Shown here one piece after another: positions 1-7,012 of a stretch of 12,894 nucleotides of DNA. Origin of the DNA: Dehalococcoidia bacterium (GTDB lineage: Bacteria > Chloroflexota > Dehalococcoidia > Tepidiformales > Tepidiformaceae). The notes under the pieces are model-generated. The model ran no database searches, had not been told where the DNA came from, and saw only the letters and a program-made list of their open reading frames with translations. The DNA is taken from assembly GCA_023228745.1 (NCBI GenBank), contig JALOAP010000040.1:1-12894 (forward strand). Direction: 5' to 3'. Within the stretch, counting starts at the first letter, position 1. Every line of letters starts with the position of its first letter. Position numbers and translations under genes: made by a program.

Positions 1-162
1 GTATTCCGAGTTGCGGCGACCGGGAAAGGGCGCGAAGCCGGTCCTGCTTCCGCCGCACATCCGCTGCCGAGCCCTCGCGTGGCATCCGCCAACTCTACCC
101 GACCGCCATCCCCCATCCGAATCGCCGCTACCACCCTCGAATTGCGAGGCGATTCTTGCGTT

Positions 163-171
163 TGCTACCAT
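163..171 (+). promoter_or_regulatory. Possible extended -10 promoter of the HNH gene
   Basis: TGCTACCAT reads as an extended -10 element (TG, one base, TACCAT) with a weak -35 candidate TTGCGA at 142-147. It would start transcription near 178, about 14 bases before the HNH start codon. The hexamer matches the consensus at only four of six positions, so this is a weak call. The rest of 1-191 shows no recognisable gene in any frame. Confidence 0.2.
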
Positions 172-191
172 CCAATTCAGCGGCGGTGCTC

Positions 192-725
192 ATGGATACG
201 GGGTCTGTACTCGTACTGAATCAAAATTACGAGCCGCTGAACGTTTGTAACGTGCGGCGTGCGATGGTGCTTGTCCTGCGTGGCAAGGCCGAAGTCCTCG
301 AACACGCTGCCGACGTCATCCACAGCGCGACCAGGATCTTCCGTCTCCCCTCCGTCATCCGGCTCATCCAGTTCATCCGCCGGCCACGCCCGCGGGTTCG
401 CCTCACGCGGAAGGAGATCTTCGCGCGTGACGGCTGGGCCTGCGTCTACTGCGGCAAGGAGGCACGGGACCTCACGCTCGATCATGTCGTGCCCCGCCAC
501 CGCGGCGGGAAGCACACCTGGGAGAATCTCGTCACCGCCTGCAAGACCTGTAACCACAAGAAGGCCGGCCGCACCCCGCGCGAAGCACACATGGTGATGC
601 GCCGCCAGCCCGGCGAACCACGTGTCTCCATCTACTACGCCTTCTTCTCGTACCTCGGGTCGCAACCCGAATGGCGCAAGTTTGTCCCCGGCTACGAAGC
701 CGCCTCTGCCAGCGCCGCCGGCTGA
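192..725 (+). CDS. HNH endonuclease family protein
   Basis: A 177-residue protein of the small bacterial HNH nuclease family, metal-dependent DNA-cutting or nicking enzymes whose cellular role is mostly undefined. The N-terminal half (about 1-70) carries the NQNYEPLNVC-type segment typical of this subfamily. The nuclease core spans about 79-130: C84-x2-C87, the DH pair at 97-98, N112 in WENLV, then C117-x2-C120 followed by NHKK. The two CxxC pairs should hold a structural zinc, and H98, N112 and H122 are the likely HNH residues. ATG at 192 was chosen because homologues begin close to this segment; GTG at 186 and a more upstream in-frame start remain possible, and no strong ribosome binding site decides between them. 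It stands alone, about 90 bases ahead of the CoA-transferase gene. The family call is firm; the biological function is unknown. Confidence 0.88.
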   Translation: MDTGSVLVLNQNYEPLNVCNVRRAMVLVLRGKAEVLEHAADVIHSATRIFRLPSVIRLIQFIRRPRPRVRLTRKEIFARDGWACVYCGKEARDLTLDHVVPRHRGGKHTWENLVTACKTCNHKKAGRTPREAHMVMRRQPGEPRVSIYYAFFSYLGSQPEWRKFVPGYEAASASAAG

Positions 726-802
726 CTCATCCCCCGGCTGTATTGAGTGCCGGCAGTCCCCAATTCAACTTGAGATGAGGTGTATCTTCCGTGCCACTAA
801 GC

Positions 803-810
803 GGGAGGTG
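803..810 (+). promoter_or_regulatory. Ribosome binding site fixing a TTG start
   Basis: GGGAGGTG ends five bases before a TTG codon at 816-818. This strong Shine-Dalgarno match is the main reason to accept TTG as the start of the CoA-transferase gene. Confidence 0.7.
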
Positions 811-815
811 CTCAC

Positions 816-2063
816 TTGGGAGGCACACCGGACTGGCGCGAACTCTACACCGAACGGCTTTGTTCACCCGAGGAGGCCGTCAGCAGCATCGGCGACGGCG
901 ACGTTGTGTGGGTCGGCGGCTGGACGTCCGTTCCCGTCCAGCCCTGCCAGGCACTCGCCAGCCGCGCGGGCGAACTGAGAAACGTCACCATCCTGAACTT
1001 CCTCGCCCCGTTCAACTGGGATCGTCCCGAGCTCCTCGAGGCGTTCCACATCGTCAATTTCTACGCGAGCCCGTATGACCGACCCGGCGTCCGCGAGGGC
1101 CGGATGGACTACGTGCCCGTTGCGCAGTTCCGCGAAGGGCGCCTCCCACCCGGCATCGATACAGGCATAGACGTCGCCATGCTCCCCATCTCCGAGCCCG
1201 ACGAGGAGGGTTGGTGTTCGTTCGGCGCCGCAACGTGGTTCAGCCCCGGCGTCAGCAAGCGTGCCGGGCGACTTATCGGCGAGATACACACCGACTTCAT
1301 CCGCACCGGCGGCGATAACCGCATCCATGTGTCGCAGTTCGATCGGTTGGCGCACTTTACGCTCGAAACCCCGCCGGTCCCGATTCCGCCGCGTTCGGAA
1401 GAGACCGAACTCGCGGCCCAGGTCATCTGTACGCTCGTCGCCTCCGAGATCGTTTATGACCGCGCGACGGTGCAGTTCGGCATCGGCGATGTTTCGGCCG
1501 CCCTCCCGGTCTTTCTCGGCGAACGGCACGATCTCGGCATCCACACCGAGCTCCTTCCCGGCGGCGTTCCCGCCCTCATCGAGCAGGGCGTCGTCACCAA
1601 CCGCCACAAAGCGGTCCACCCGGGGACGGTCGTGGCCAGCGCCGCTGCCCAGATCCCGAAGGACGAGCTTGCCTACATCGATGGCAACCCAAACTTCGAG
1701 TTCTACGACTTCACCCACACCGATGACCTGCGCGTCCTGCTCCAGTTCGAAAACCTTGTCGCTGTAAACAACGCGCTCCCCGTCGACCTCACCGGAAACG
1801 TGGCATCCGAAACCATGGCCCGCCAGGTCTTCAGCGGCACCGGCGGGCAGAACGCCTTCGCCACCGCCGCTTCCGTCGCGGCGGGTGGTTCGGTCATCGT
1901 CCTCCCATCGTCATCGCTCAGTGGCGACGTGCGGCACTCCCGCATCGTGGGTGGCCATCCGCGGGGCACCACCGTCACGGTGCATCGCGGCTTCGTCCAC
2001 TTCGTAGTTACCGAACAGGGCATCGCGCCTGCGTGGCAAGTCCCTCCGCCAGCGAGTCAATGA
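816..2063 (+). CDS. Acetyl-CoA hydrolase/CoA-transferase, C-terminus frameshifted
   Basis: A 415-residue protein of the acetyl-CoA hydrolase / 4-hydroxybutyrate CoA-transferase family, which moves CoA between acyl groups, or hydrolyses acyl-CoA, through a glutamyl-CoA intermediate. Visible landmarks are FGIGDVSAALP, then GIHTE with E245 as the probable catalytic glutamate (aligned by memory with Glu238 of 4-hydroxybutyrate CoA-transferase), VNNALPVDLTGNVASE, and the SGTGGQ glycine loop. The frame is normal to VVTEQGIA (residue 404) and then reads PAWQVPPPASQ and stops. Homologues continue here with a basic LRGKSLRQR segment and a helical tail, and exactly that sequence lies in another frame at 2029-2145. 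An intact protein would be about 443 residues. It is therefore either a recent pseudogene, a sequence error, or a protein lacking its last helices. The gene starts at TTG behind a strong ribosome binding site and converges on the HtrA gene. Confidence 0.88.
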   Translation: MGGTPDWRELYTERLCSPEEAVSSIGDGDVVWVGGWTSVPVQPCQALASRAGELRNVTILNFLAPFNWDRPELLEAFHIVNFYASPYDRPGVREGRMDYVPVAQFREGRLPPGIDTGIDVAMLPISEPDEEGWCSFGAATWFSPGVSKRAGRLIGEIHTDFIRTGGDNRIHVSQFDRLAHFTLETPPVPIPPRSEETELAAQVICTLVASEIVYDRATVQFGIGDVSAALPVFLGERHDLGIHTELLPGGVPALIEQGVVTNRHKAVHPGTVVASAAAQIPKDELAYIDGNPNFEFYDFTHTDDLRVLLQFENLVAVNNALPVDLTGNVASETMARQVFSGTGGQNAFATAASVAAGGSVIVLPSSSLSGDVRHSRIVGGHPRGTTVTVHRGFVHFVVTEQGIAPAWQVPPPASQ

Positions 2064-2145
2064 GCTGATCAGCGTCGCTCACCCTGACTTCCGGGCCGAC
2101 CTGCGCCGCGAGGCCGAGAAGCTGCACGGAATCGCACCCGTCTAG
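2029..2145 (+). pseudogene. Displaced C-terminal tail of the CoA-transferase
   Basis: Read from CTG at 2029, this stretch encodes LRGKSLRQRVNELISVAH followed by PDFRADLRREAEKLHGIAPV and a TAG stop at 2143-2145. This is the characteristic end of acetyl-CoA hydrolase/transferase proteins (compare LRGKTLRNRA...LINIAHPKFR in 4-hydroxybutyrate CoA-transferase). It has no start codon or ribosome binding site of its own and follows the upstream frame after one extra base (2028), so it is the real tail of the preceding gene put out of frame by a net +1 or -2 change. Family homology and a clean stop make coincidence unlikely. Confidence 0.88.
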
Positions 2146-2172
2146 CCACTCCCGCAAGACGGGCCAAACGCA

Positions 2173-2207
2173 GCGGCCAGTTGTACGTCGCTCGTGCGAC
2201 GGGCCGC
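2173..2207. terminator. Nested inverted repeat between convergent genes
   Basis: An inner hairpin, CGTCGC (2186-2191) with loop TCGT and GCGACG (2196-2201), sits inside an outer arm pair GCGGCC (2173-2178) and GGCCGC (2202-2207). It lies between the CoA-transferase tail and the HtrA stop, where a bidirectional terminator would be expected. There is no T-run, so intrinsic termination is only a possibility. Confidence 0.35.
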
Positions 2208-2234
2208 CACTCGAATACGCCGGCGCGTAGTCCC

Positions 2235-3371
2235 CTATGGCGCTCCCAGCCGCACGATGATCGTCTGCGGCTGCCCGTCGCGGTAGATCTCGACTTCGAC
2301 GTCTACCTCTGGCGCGTGCTTGATCATTGCGATCGCGAGGTCGCCTTCGGAGCGGATTGGGGCGCCGTCGATCTTCGTGATGACATCGCCGGGCTGGATG
2401 CCTGCGGCGTCGGCGGGGCCGCCCGGCTCCACACTCACCGCGTTCTGCGCGACGAACTCATTCGGCCGCGGCAGGTAGACACCCCCCTGGCCCTCCGGGA
2501 CGCCAAGTTCGCGCGCCTTCGCTGGCCGTAGCGCTTCGAACCCGCGGACGCCAAGCAGCCCCCGTGTGACCTGTCCGTCCGCCTTCAGCTCCTCGAACAC
2601 CGCGCGAACCATATCCGAGCCGACCGCGTAGCCGATGCCCTGGGCGATGCCCGTGGGCGAAGTGCTATCCGGCTGCAGCGCCGTGTTCACACCCACGACT
2701 TCGGCACGCATGTTCAGCAGCGGACCCCCACTGTTGCCGTGGTTGATCGCCGCATCAGTCTGTACCGCGCCAAGGATTGGCGACGATTCCTGGATGCCAC
2801 GGTTCTTTTGGCTCACGATGCCCCGCGTGACGCTGAACGATGGCCCTTCGCCCCCGTCAAGGTCCAGCGCGTATCCAATAGCCACCACGTCTTCGCCGAT
2901 CTGGACGTCGTCGAGGTTGGCCAGGCTGAGCGCCTGTAGCGCGTGGTCCGCGTCGATCTTCAGGAGCGCCAAATCCGACCGGGGGTCGGTGCCCACTACC
3001 GTCGCGTCGTAGTCGGAGCCGTCGCTAAGCGTGACCCGGACGTTCGCTGCTCGCCCGAACTGCCCCGCCACGACGTGGTTATTGGTGATGATGTAGCCGT
3101 CGCTGTCCACGATGAAGCCACTGCCCACGCTCGTGCCGCTTTCAATGCGTACGACCGATGGCTCCGCGAGCTTTACCACCTCGGAGGTGGTCATCTCCGC
3201 GCCGGGGTTCCTGGACGTTTGCGTCTGGTCGCGGTCCTGCGTTGCAGGCGTTGTCGCTGTTGCGGCGGTGTTTGCGTCCTGCGGTCTTGCGCTGTTCTCG
3301 GAACACGCCACACCCACGAGCAGCGTGAGAGCAGCGACGCTGCTGGCAGCGATGGGGGCGATTCGCTTCAT
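2235..3371 (-). CDS. HtrA/DegP-like trypsin-type serine protease with PDZ domain
   Basis: A 378-residue envelope quality-control protease that degrades or chaperones damaged exported proteins. Residues 1-23 are a basic start, a hydrophobic stretch and a cysteine (C23), giving either a lipoprotein signal with an imperfect lipobox (GVAC) or a membrane anchor. A Thr/Ala/Gln-rich linker runs to about 60. The chymotrypsin-fold protease domain (about 62-262) has the complete triad: H99 in TNNHVV, D133 in RSDLALLKID and S214 in GNSGGP. One PDZ domain follows (about 270-375), with the GGPADAAGIQPGDVI ligand-loop signature. The chosen start is ATG at 3371, ahead of the MKRIAPIAAS signal and about 11 bases after a GGAG; GTG at 3419 would add 16 residues before a good signal peptide and looks wrong. 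The gene is divergent from the SigK-like ECF sigma gene. HtrA genes are often under envelope-stress sigma control, but no clear ECF promoter was found. Confidence 0.93.
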   Translation of the reverse strand: MKRIAPIAASSVAALTLLVGVACSENSARPQDANTAATATTPATQDRDQTQTSRNPGAEMTTSEVVKLAEPSVVRIESGTSVGSGFIVDSDGYIITNNHVVAGQFGRAANVRVTLSDGSDYDATVVGTDPRSDLALLKIDADHALQALSLANLDDVQIGEDVVAIGYALDLDGGEGPSFSVTRGIVSQKNRGIQESSPILGAVQTDAAINHGNSGGPLLNMRAEVVGVNTALQPDSTSPTGIAQGIGYAVGSDMVRAVFEELKADGQVTRGLLGVRGFEALRPAKARELGVPEGQGGVYLPRPNEFVAQNAVSVEPGGPADAAGIQPGDVITKIDGAPIRSEGDLAIAMIKHAPEVDVEVEIYRDGQPQTIIVRLGAP

Positions 3372-3493
3372 TGTTCGGCGTTCTCCGTTCCTGGTCTTCA
3401 AGCTAGTCTCTCCCACCACCCGGCAATCTCCTGTAAATCAGATTCAGTCAGCGAGACGGACAGGTAAAGGCCGAGTGTCACGACCCATATTCC

Positions 3494-4186
3494 ATGTATC
3501 ATCGGGCACTGGGTAAGCATATGGCGTTCAATCGCAATCCAGACGCGTCGGGCGTTCGTAGCGTTAGCAGGACGGTCGACCATGTCTCTCCCGCCCTCGC
3601 GGGAAGTGGAGACCGCGTCGAATGGTCCGACGAGGCGCTCATGGTTGCAGTGGTGAATCGCGACGAGGCTGCGTTCGCGGTCCTGTATGACCGCTACGTC
3701 GACCTCGTGTACTCGGCCTCCGTCAGGGTCCTGGCAGATTCCCAACTCGCCGAGGACGCCACGCAGGACATCTTCGTTCGCCTCTGGCGCCGCCCCGAGG
3801 CGTTCGTCGCCGATCGCGGCTGCTTCGTGAGCTGGCTCATGAGCGTCGTCCGCAATCGCTCCGTCGACGAACTCCGCTCCCGCGGCCGCCGCCAAAAGCG
3901 CGAAGGGACGCCCGGCTCCGAAACACAGGAGGCGGCGCTCCTGATGCTCCCCGCAGAGGGTGACGACCCGCTTCGCGCGGCACAGGTCCACGAGGACCAG
4001 CGCCTCGTCCGCAGGGCACTCGTTGACCTTCCCGCAGACCAACGTACCGCACTCGAACTTGCCTACTTCGGTGGCCTCACCCAGCAGGAAATCGCCATCC
4101 AACTCGGCGAACCGCTTGGCACCGTGAAGACGCGCATCCGGCTCGGCATGCAAAAGCTCCGCCGTGCGCTCCAGGACAAGGTGTGA
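3494..4186 (+). CDS. ECF RNA polymerase sigma factor (SigK-like)
   Basis: A 230-residue group 4 sigma factor that would direct RNA polymerase to a small stress or envelope regulon. After a variable N-terminus (about 1-42), region 2 lies at about 55-125 (FAVLYDRYVDLVYSASVRVL, then AEDATQDIFVRLWRR and SWLMSVVRNRSVDELRSR). A linker leads to region 4 at about 170-225 (LPADQRTALELAYFGGLT, QQEIAIQLGEPLGTVKTRIR), which includes the helix-turn-helix. The next gene encodes an RskA-type anti-sigma factor 22 bases downstream, the usual arrangement for SigK-like factors. The start is uncertain: ATG at 3494 gives the longest form and ATG at 3521 (MAFNRN) is equally plausible. Neither has a strong ribosome binding site, and a TATCAT at 3497-3502 could be a -10 element favouring 3521. 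The catalytic core is the same either way. Confidence 0.93.
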   Translation: MYHRALGKHMAFNRNPDASGVRSVSRTVDHVSPALAGSGDRVEWSDEALMVAVVNRDEAAFAVLYDRYVDLVYSASVRVLADSQLAEDATQDIFVRLWRRPEAFVADRGCFVSWLMSVVRNRSVDELRSRGRRQKREGTPGSETQEAALLMLPAEGDDPLRAAQVHEDQRLVRRALVDLPADQRTALELAYFGGLTQQEIAIQLGEPLGTVKTRIRLGMQKLRRALQDKV

Positions 4187-4208
4187 CCGAAGGAAGGCAG
4201 GCCCCCTC

Positions 4209-5084
4209 GTGAGCGCGGCGCACGAACCGACTCCCCATATCACCCAGGAGCAGGCCGACGAATACGCGATCGGCGCTCTTGAGCCGGAGATCGCTGCTCT
4301 CATCACGCTGCACGCAGAGGACTGCGCGCGGTGCCGCGCGCTCGTCGTCTCCAGCCAGCGAGTGGCCTCATCGTTTGGCCTGGCCACGCCCATCCGGCCC
4401 GCGCCGCCCCACCTCAAGCGCCGGGTCATGAGCTCCGCCGGCATCCGCCGCTTCGGACCGCTCTGGACCGTCATGCGCTTTACCCCGGCTGCTGCGGCCG
4501 CCGCTGCCATCGTCGTCGCCGTCGCCTCGTTCACCGGCATGGTGTCGCTCCGCGGCCAGGTCAGCGACCTTCGCGACGACAATGCGACGCTCGGCGCCCA
4601 GCTCAAGGACGCCCTCTCGCAGAAGATCGAAATCGCCGTCATCTCCGAGCGTTTGCAGGACAGCGAACAGGCCGCTGCCGAGCTCGAACAGGCCGCCCAG
4701 AGCGACCGTGACTTGCTCGTCGCGCTCCTTTCGCCCGGCAGCGAGGTCGCAGAGCTGGTCCGCTTCGACGATGGCACGTCCGCCGTCGGCCGGCTCGTGT
4801 GGGACCCGGAGCAGCGGCGCGTCTGGTTCGTGGCGAACCGCCTTCCGCCCCCCGCACAGGGCGAGACCTACCAGATCTGGCTCAACTCCGCGGGCCGCTT
4901 CGTCAGCCTCGGCACATTCACGCCCGACTCCACGGGATTCGCGCGCCACGAAAGCCTCGTCCCGGAAGGCCTGAAGACCTACGACGGCGCCGTCATCACG
5001 ATCGAACGTGCGGGCGGCGCCATCGAACGCAGCGGTCCCAGTGTCTTCGTCGCCGATCTTTCGAACCTCAAGCGCGAACGCTAG
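4209..5084 (+). CDS. RskA-type transmembrane anti-sigma factor
   Basis: A 291-residue membrane protein that should hold the preceding sigma factor inactive until envelope proteolysis releases it. The N-terminal cytoplasmic part has a zinc anti-sigma motif H35-x3-C39-x2-C42. A single membrane helix spans about 91-112 (Ala/Val-rich) and is followed by a coiled-coil-like, Gln/Glu-rich segment to about 165. The outer domain (about 175-285) carries the RskA signature VWFVANRLPPPAQGETYQIW followed by a GTFTPDSTG segment. GTG at 4209 was chosen because homologues begin a little ahead of a TQEQADEYAIGALEPE-like helix, and GGAAGG lies about 11 bases upstream; ATG at 4164 would overlap the sigma gene and add 15 unrelated basic residues. 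Being downstream of and close to the sigma gene implies co-transcription. The role follows from the family; the regulon is unknown. Its stop codon is 2 bases from that of the minus-strand sigma gene. Confidence 0.92.
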   Translation: MSAAHEPTPHITQEQADEYAIGALEPEIAALITLHAEDCARCRALVVSSQRVASSFGLATPIRPAPPHLKRRVMSSAGIRRFGPLWTVMRFTPAAAAAAAIVVAVASFTGMVSLRGQVSDLRDDNATLGAQLKDALSQKIEIAVISERLQDSEQAAAELEQAAQSDRDLLVALLSPGSEVAELVRFDDGTSAVGRLVWDPEQRRVWFVANRLPPPAQGETYQIWLNSAGRFVSLGTFTPDSTGFARHESLVPEGLKTYDGAVITIERAGGAIERSGPSVFVADLSNLKRER

Positions 5085-5086
5085 GA

Positions 5087-5695
5087 CTACCGGTCGAGCG
5101 TCTCGCGTAGTGCCGCCAGTGCCCGGGCCTGGCGCCCCTTCACTCCCTCGACGCTCGTCTCCAGCACCGAAGCTGTCTCCTCCAGCGACAGGCCGTGGAT
5201 GAACCGCAGGCTCACCACCTCCGCCTGCCCGCGGTTCAGGCGCTGGAGCGCCTGGGCGAGGTCCAGCAGTTCCGGCGATAGTCCGCGGTCGCTCTCCGGT
5301 TGGTCGAATGCTTCGAGCGCCAGCACCGGTGGCCGCCGCAGCAGCCAGCGCCGATGCGTCCCGATGATGTTTCGTGCGATCCCGAAGAGCCAGGCGCGCG
5401 CGGGCAAGCCGTGGTCGCGCAGCCGGTCCGCTCCCTCCCAGGCCGCAGCGAACACCGCCGACGTCACGTCTTCCGCGTCCTCTGGCCGGCCCAGCCCGCT
5501 GAGGGCGTACCGGTAGATCGCCGCCACCTCGCGCTCGAACAGCAACGACCAGGTTTGCGGATCGCGTGCGCGCAGCCGCTCGATCTCTGCGCTGCCGGCA
5601 CGATCGACCTGTACCGGGGTCTCCAGTCCCCGCGCGACTGTTAACCACAACCGGCCCAGCCCAGCGCGGAGTGCTAATGTCGCTGCTCCGCTCAT
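5087..5695 (-). CDS. Second ECF RNA polymerase sigma factor
   Basis: A 202-residue ECF sigma factor, distinct in sequence from the one at 3494. Region 2 spans about 46-118 (WSLLFEREVAAIYRYALSGL, then PEDAEDVTSAVFAAAWEGAD and ARAWLFGIARNIIGTHRR). Region 4 spans about 145-198 (LNRGQAEVVSLRFIHGLSLE and VLETSVEGVKGRQARALAAL, the helix-turn-helix). The first 30 residues look unrelated to the sigma fold, so an internal start cannot be excluded, but ATG at 5695 overlaps the previous gene's stop as ATGA behind GGGTGAG, which points to translational coupling. It is the last gene of the minus-strand cluster containing the heme-b reductase-like and Asp-rich proteins. By position it probably controls that cluster; this is inference. 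The order is membrane regulator first, sigma second, the reverse of the neighbouring pair. Confidence 0.92.
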   Translation of the reverse strand: MSGAATLALRAGLGRLWLTVARGLETPVQVDRAGSAEIERLRARDPQTWSLLFEREVAAIYRYALSGLGRPEDAEDVTSAVFAAAWEGADRLRDHGLPARAWLFGIARNIIGTHRRWLLRRPPVLALEAFDQPESDRGLSPELLDLAQALQRLNRGQAEVVSLRFIHGLSLEETASVLETSVEGVKGRQARALAALRETLDR

Positions 5696-6372
5696 CTCAC
5701 CCTGTCCTCGTCATCCGACGGGTTGTCATCTGGTTCTTCTTCCCGGCTGTTCCCACGTCCGCTGTTATCCGAACGCCCGCGTGAATCGTCGTCCGAGTGG
5801 TCGTCATCCTTCTTGTCGTGGTCGTCGTCGTCGTCGTCGTCGTGGTCCTCGGTCGCCGTTGCAGTCGCCGTAGTGGTTGCCCCCGGCGAAGGCGAAGGGG
5901 TTGCCGGGACGGGCGTCGCGGTTGTGGTTGGTGTTGGCGATTCAGTGGGGGTCTGGCCACCACCCGCGGACCCTCGCGGGTCGAGGTTCGTCACCGCCGA
6001 TTCGATGAGGCGCACCGCACCCGACGCCAGCTCGAGCGGGCTGGCGCCGGCCGCAGTGCCGGCGCCACCCCCTGCGATGCCGATGAGCAGGACACCCGCG
6101 GCCAGCCGCTCGACGAGTGGCCGCGGCGCCGGGCCGGAGCCCGCCCATGCTCCCAGCCAGCGGAGCCACCGCGGCGGCACGGCCGTCCCCATTCGGACCT
6201 TGAACTGCTCACGGAGCCGCTGCGTGGTCTCGCGATCCGGAGCCGCCGGCGCCAGCTCGCGGGTGAGCGCGGCAACCGACACCAGTCGTACCACCTCGCG
6301 GTCAGCGACGTCGTACTCCACGCCCTCCAGGGCCGTTTGCAGCCGCTCAGGTAGCTCGTGCTGGGTGCTCAT
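5692..6372 (-). CDS. Membrane protein with Asp-rich tail, probable anti-sigma factor
   Basis: A 226-residue protein in four parts: a cytoplasmic helical segment (1-88) containing LPERLQTALEGVEYDVADRE; one membrane helix at about 89-110 (Gly/Ala-rich); a Thr/Pro/Ser-rich linker (about 140-174); and a tail (175-226) with a DHDDDDDDDHDKKDDDH run and further acidic and Ser/Arg/Gly residues. The inside-membrane-outside layout, and the 4-base ATGA overlap with the ECF sigma gene just downstream, make a membrane anti-sigma factor the best guess. No zinc anti-sigma motif is present, and the family was not recognised with certainty. The Asp/His tail would face outside and could bind divalent cations, acting as the sensing part (inference). 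ATG at 6372 follows GAGGTG by five bases and overlaps the end of the upstream reductase gene by 26 bases. Confidence 0.8.
   Translation of the reverse strand: MSTQHELPERLQTALEGVEYDVADREVVRLVSVAALTRELAPAAPDRETTQRLREQFKVRMGTAVPPRWLRWLGAWAGSGPAPRPLVERLAAGVLLIGIAGGGAGTAAGASPLELASGAVRLIESAVTNLDPRGSAGGGQTPTESPTPTTTATPVPATPSPSPGATTTATATATEDHDDDDDDDHDKKDDDHSDDDSRGRSDNSGRGNSREEEPDDNPSDDEDRVR
5785..5847 (-). repeat. Asp-codon microsatellite in the anti-sigma-like tail
   Basis: Runs of GAC/GAT codons (GTC/ATC on the + strand) encode residues 176-196 of the anti-sigma-like protein, including seven consecutive aspartates. Such trinucleotide tracts can change length in whole codons by slippage. Confidence 0.7.
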
Positions 6373-7012
6373 GAGTCACCTCGGTGCGTCGCCGCTGTTC
6401 CTTCCGGTACGTCACTCGTAGCACCGTTGCAAATCCCACCGCAAGAGCTGTCCCGGCGTAGAGCCCCGCCGCCCACACTTCGCCGCTGTCGGTCCCGAGC
6501 TGTATCCCGTGCCACCATGCCGCACCCCACGCCGCGAATGACGCATAGTGCACGGTCCGCCAGGTTGTCGTCCCGATCAGGGAGCGCATCCAGAAGGACA
6601 CAGCCACAATGAGCGCCAGGTACAGGCTGAGCGTTCCCAGCGCGTTGAGGGAACGGTCCACGGGCGCCGCGAACGGGACCACCAGGTGCCAGATTTGGTA
6701 CGTGGTCCATTGGTCCGGGATCAGTGCCAGCAGGTGCAGCGCCGCAAACCCGAGGCCCGCGATGCTCGCGACCTGGTGCATTGCCAGCAGCCGCGCACGG
6801 TGGACGAACCCGTCGAACCACGCCGATGACATGAGCAGGCCGCCAAACACCCCGGCCCACAACAGGAAATATGCCGTGAACCCGGCCGCACGCGACACGT
6901 ACCAGGGGCCATGTGCGCCCAGCCACAGCTGCGACTCACTCATGAACCCGAGCAACCATCCGGCCAGTGTCACTGCTGCGATGCCGCCAATCGCGTAAAG
7001 CACACCACGCAT
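6347..7012 (-). CDS. Ferric-reductase-like heme-b transmembrane protein
   Basis: A 221-residue integral membrane protein with six predicted helices at about 3-23, 41-62, 76-97, 124-143, 151-173 and 179-201. Helix 3 carries H79 and H93 (14 apart) and helix 5 carries H155 and H168 (13 apart), the two-pair pattern that binds two b hemes in the ferric reductase / YedZ-MsrQ / NOX fold. HGIQLGTDSG after the last ligand is typical of the short forms lacking FAD and NAD(P)H domains. It should pass electrons across the membrane from an unidentified donor to an outer acceptor. ATG at 7012 follows AGGGGG by about five bases and overlaps the upstream stop as TGATG; GTG at 7015 is the alternative. ApbE three genes upstream fits known heme-reductase and flavinylation neighbourhoods, but no FMN-binding partner is seen here. 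The substrate is unknown. Confidence 0.88.
   Translation of the reverse strand: MRGVLYAIGGIAAVTLAGWLLGFMSESQLWLGAHGPWYVSRAAGFTAYFLLWAGVFGGLLMSSAWFDGFVHRARLLAMHQVASIAGLGFAALHLLALIPDQWTTYQIWHLVVPFAAPVDRSLNALGTLSLYLALIVAVSFWMRSLIGTTTWRTVHYASFAAWGAAWWHGIQLGTDSGEVWAAGLYAGTALAVGFATVLRVTYRKEQRRRTEVTHEHPARAT

Noticed and set aside
11..250. Small plus-strand open frame at the left edge
   Set aside because: It is Pro/Arg-rich, matches no family I recognise, has no ribosome binding site and overlaps the HNH gene in another frame.
3398..4777. Long minus-strand open frame of 459 codons opposite the sigma and anti-sigma genes
   Set aside because: It is antisense to two clearly recognised proteins, has no recognisable domain and is Ala/Arg/Ser-rich as expected of a shadow frame in GC-rich DNA.
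4368..5648. Minus-strand open frame of 426 codons
   Set aside because: It crosses both the RskA-type gene and the second sigma gene in the wrong frame, with low-complexity Arg/Gly/Ala composition.
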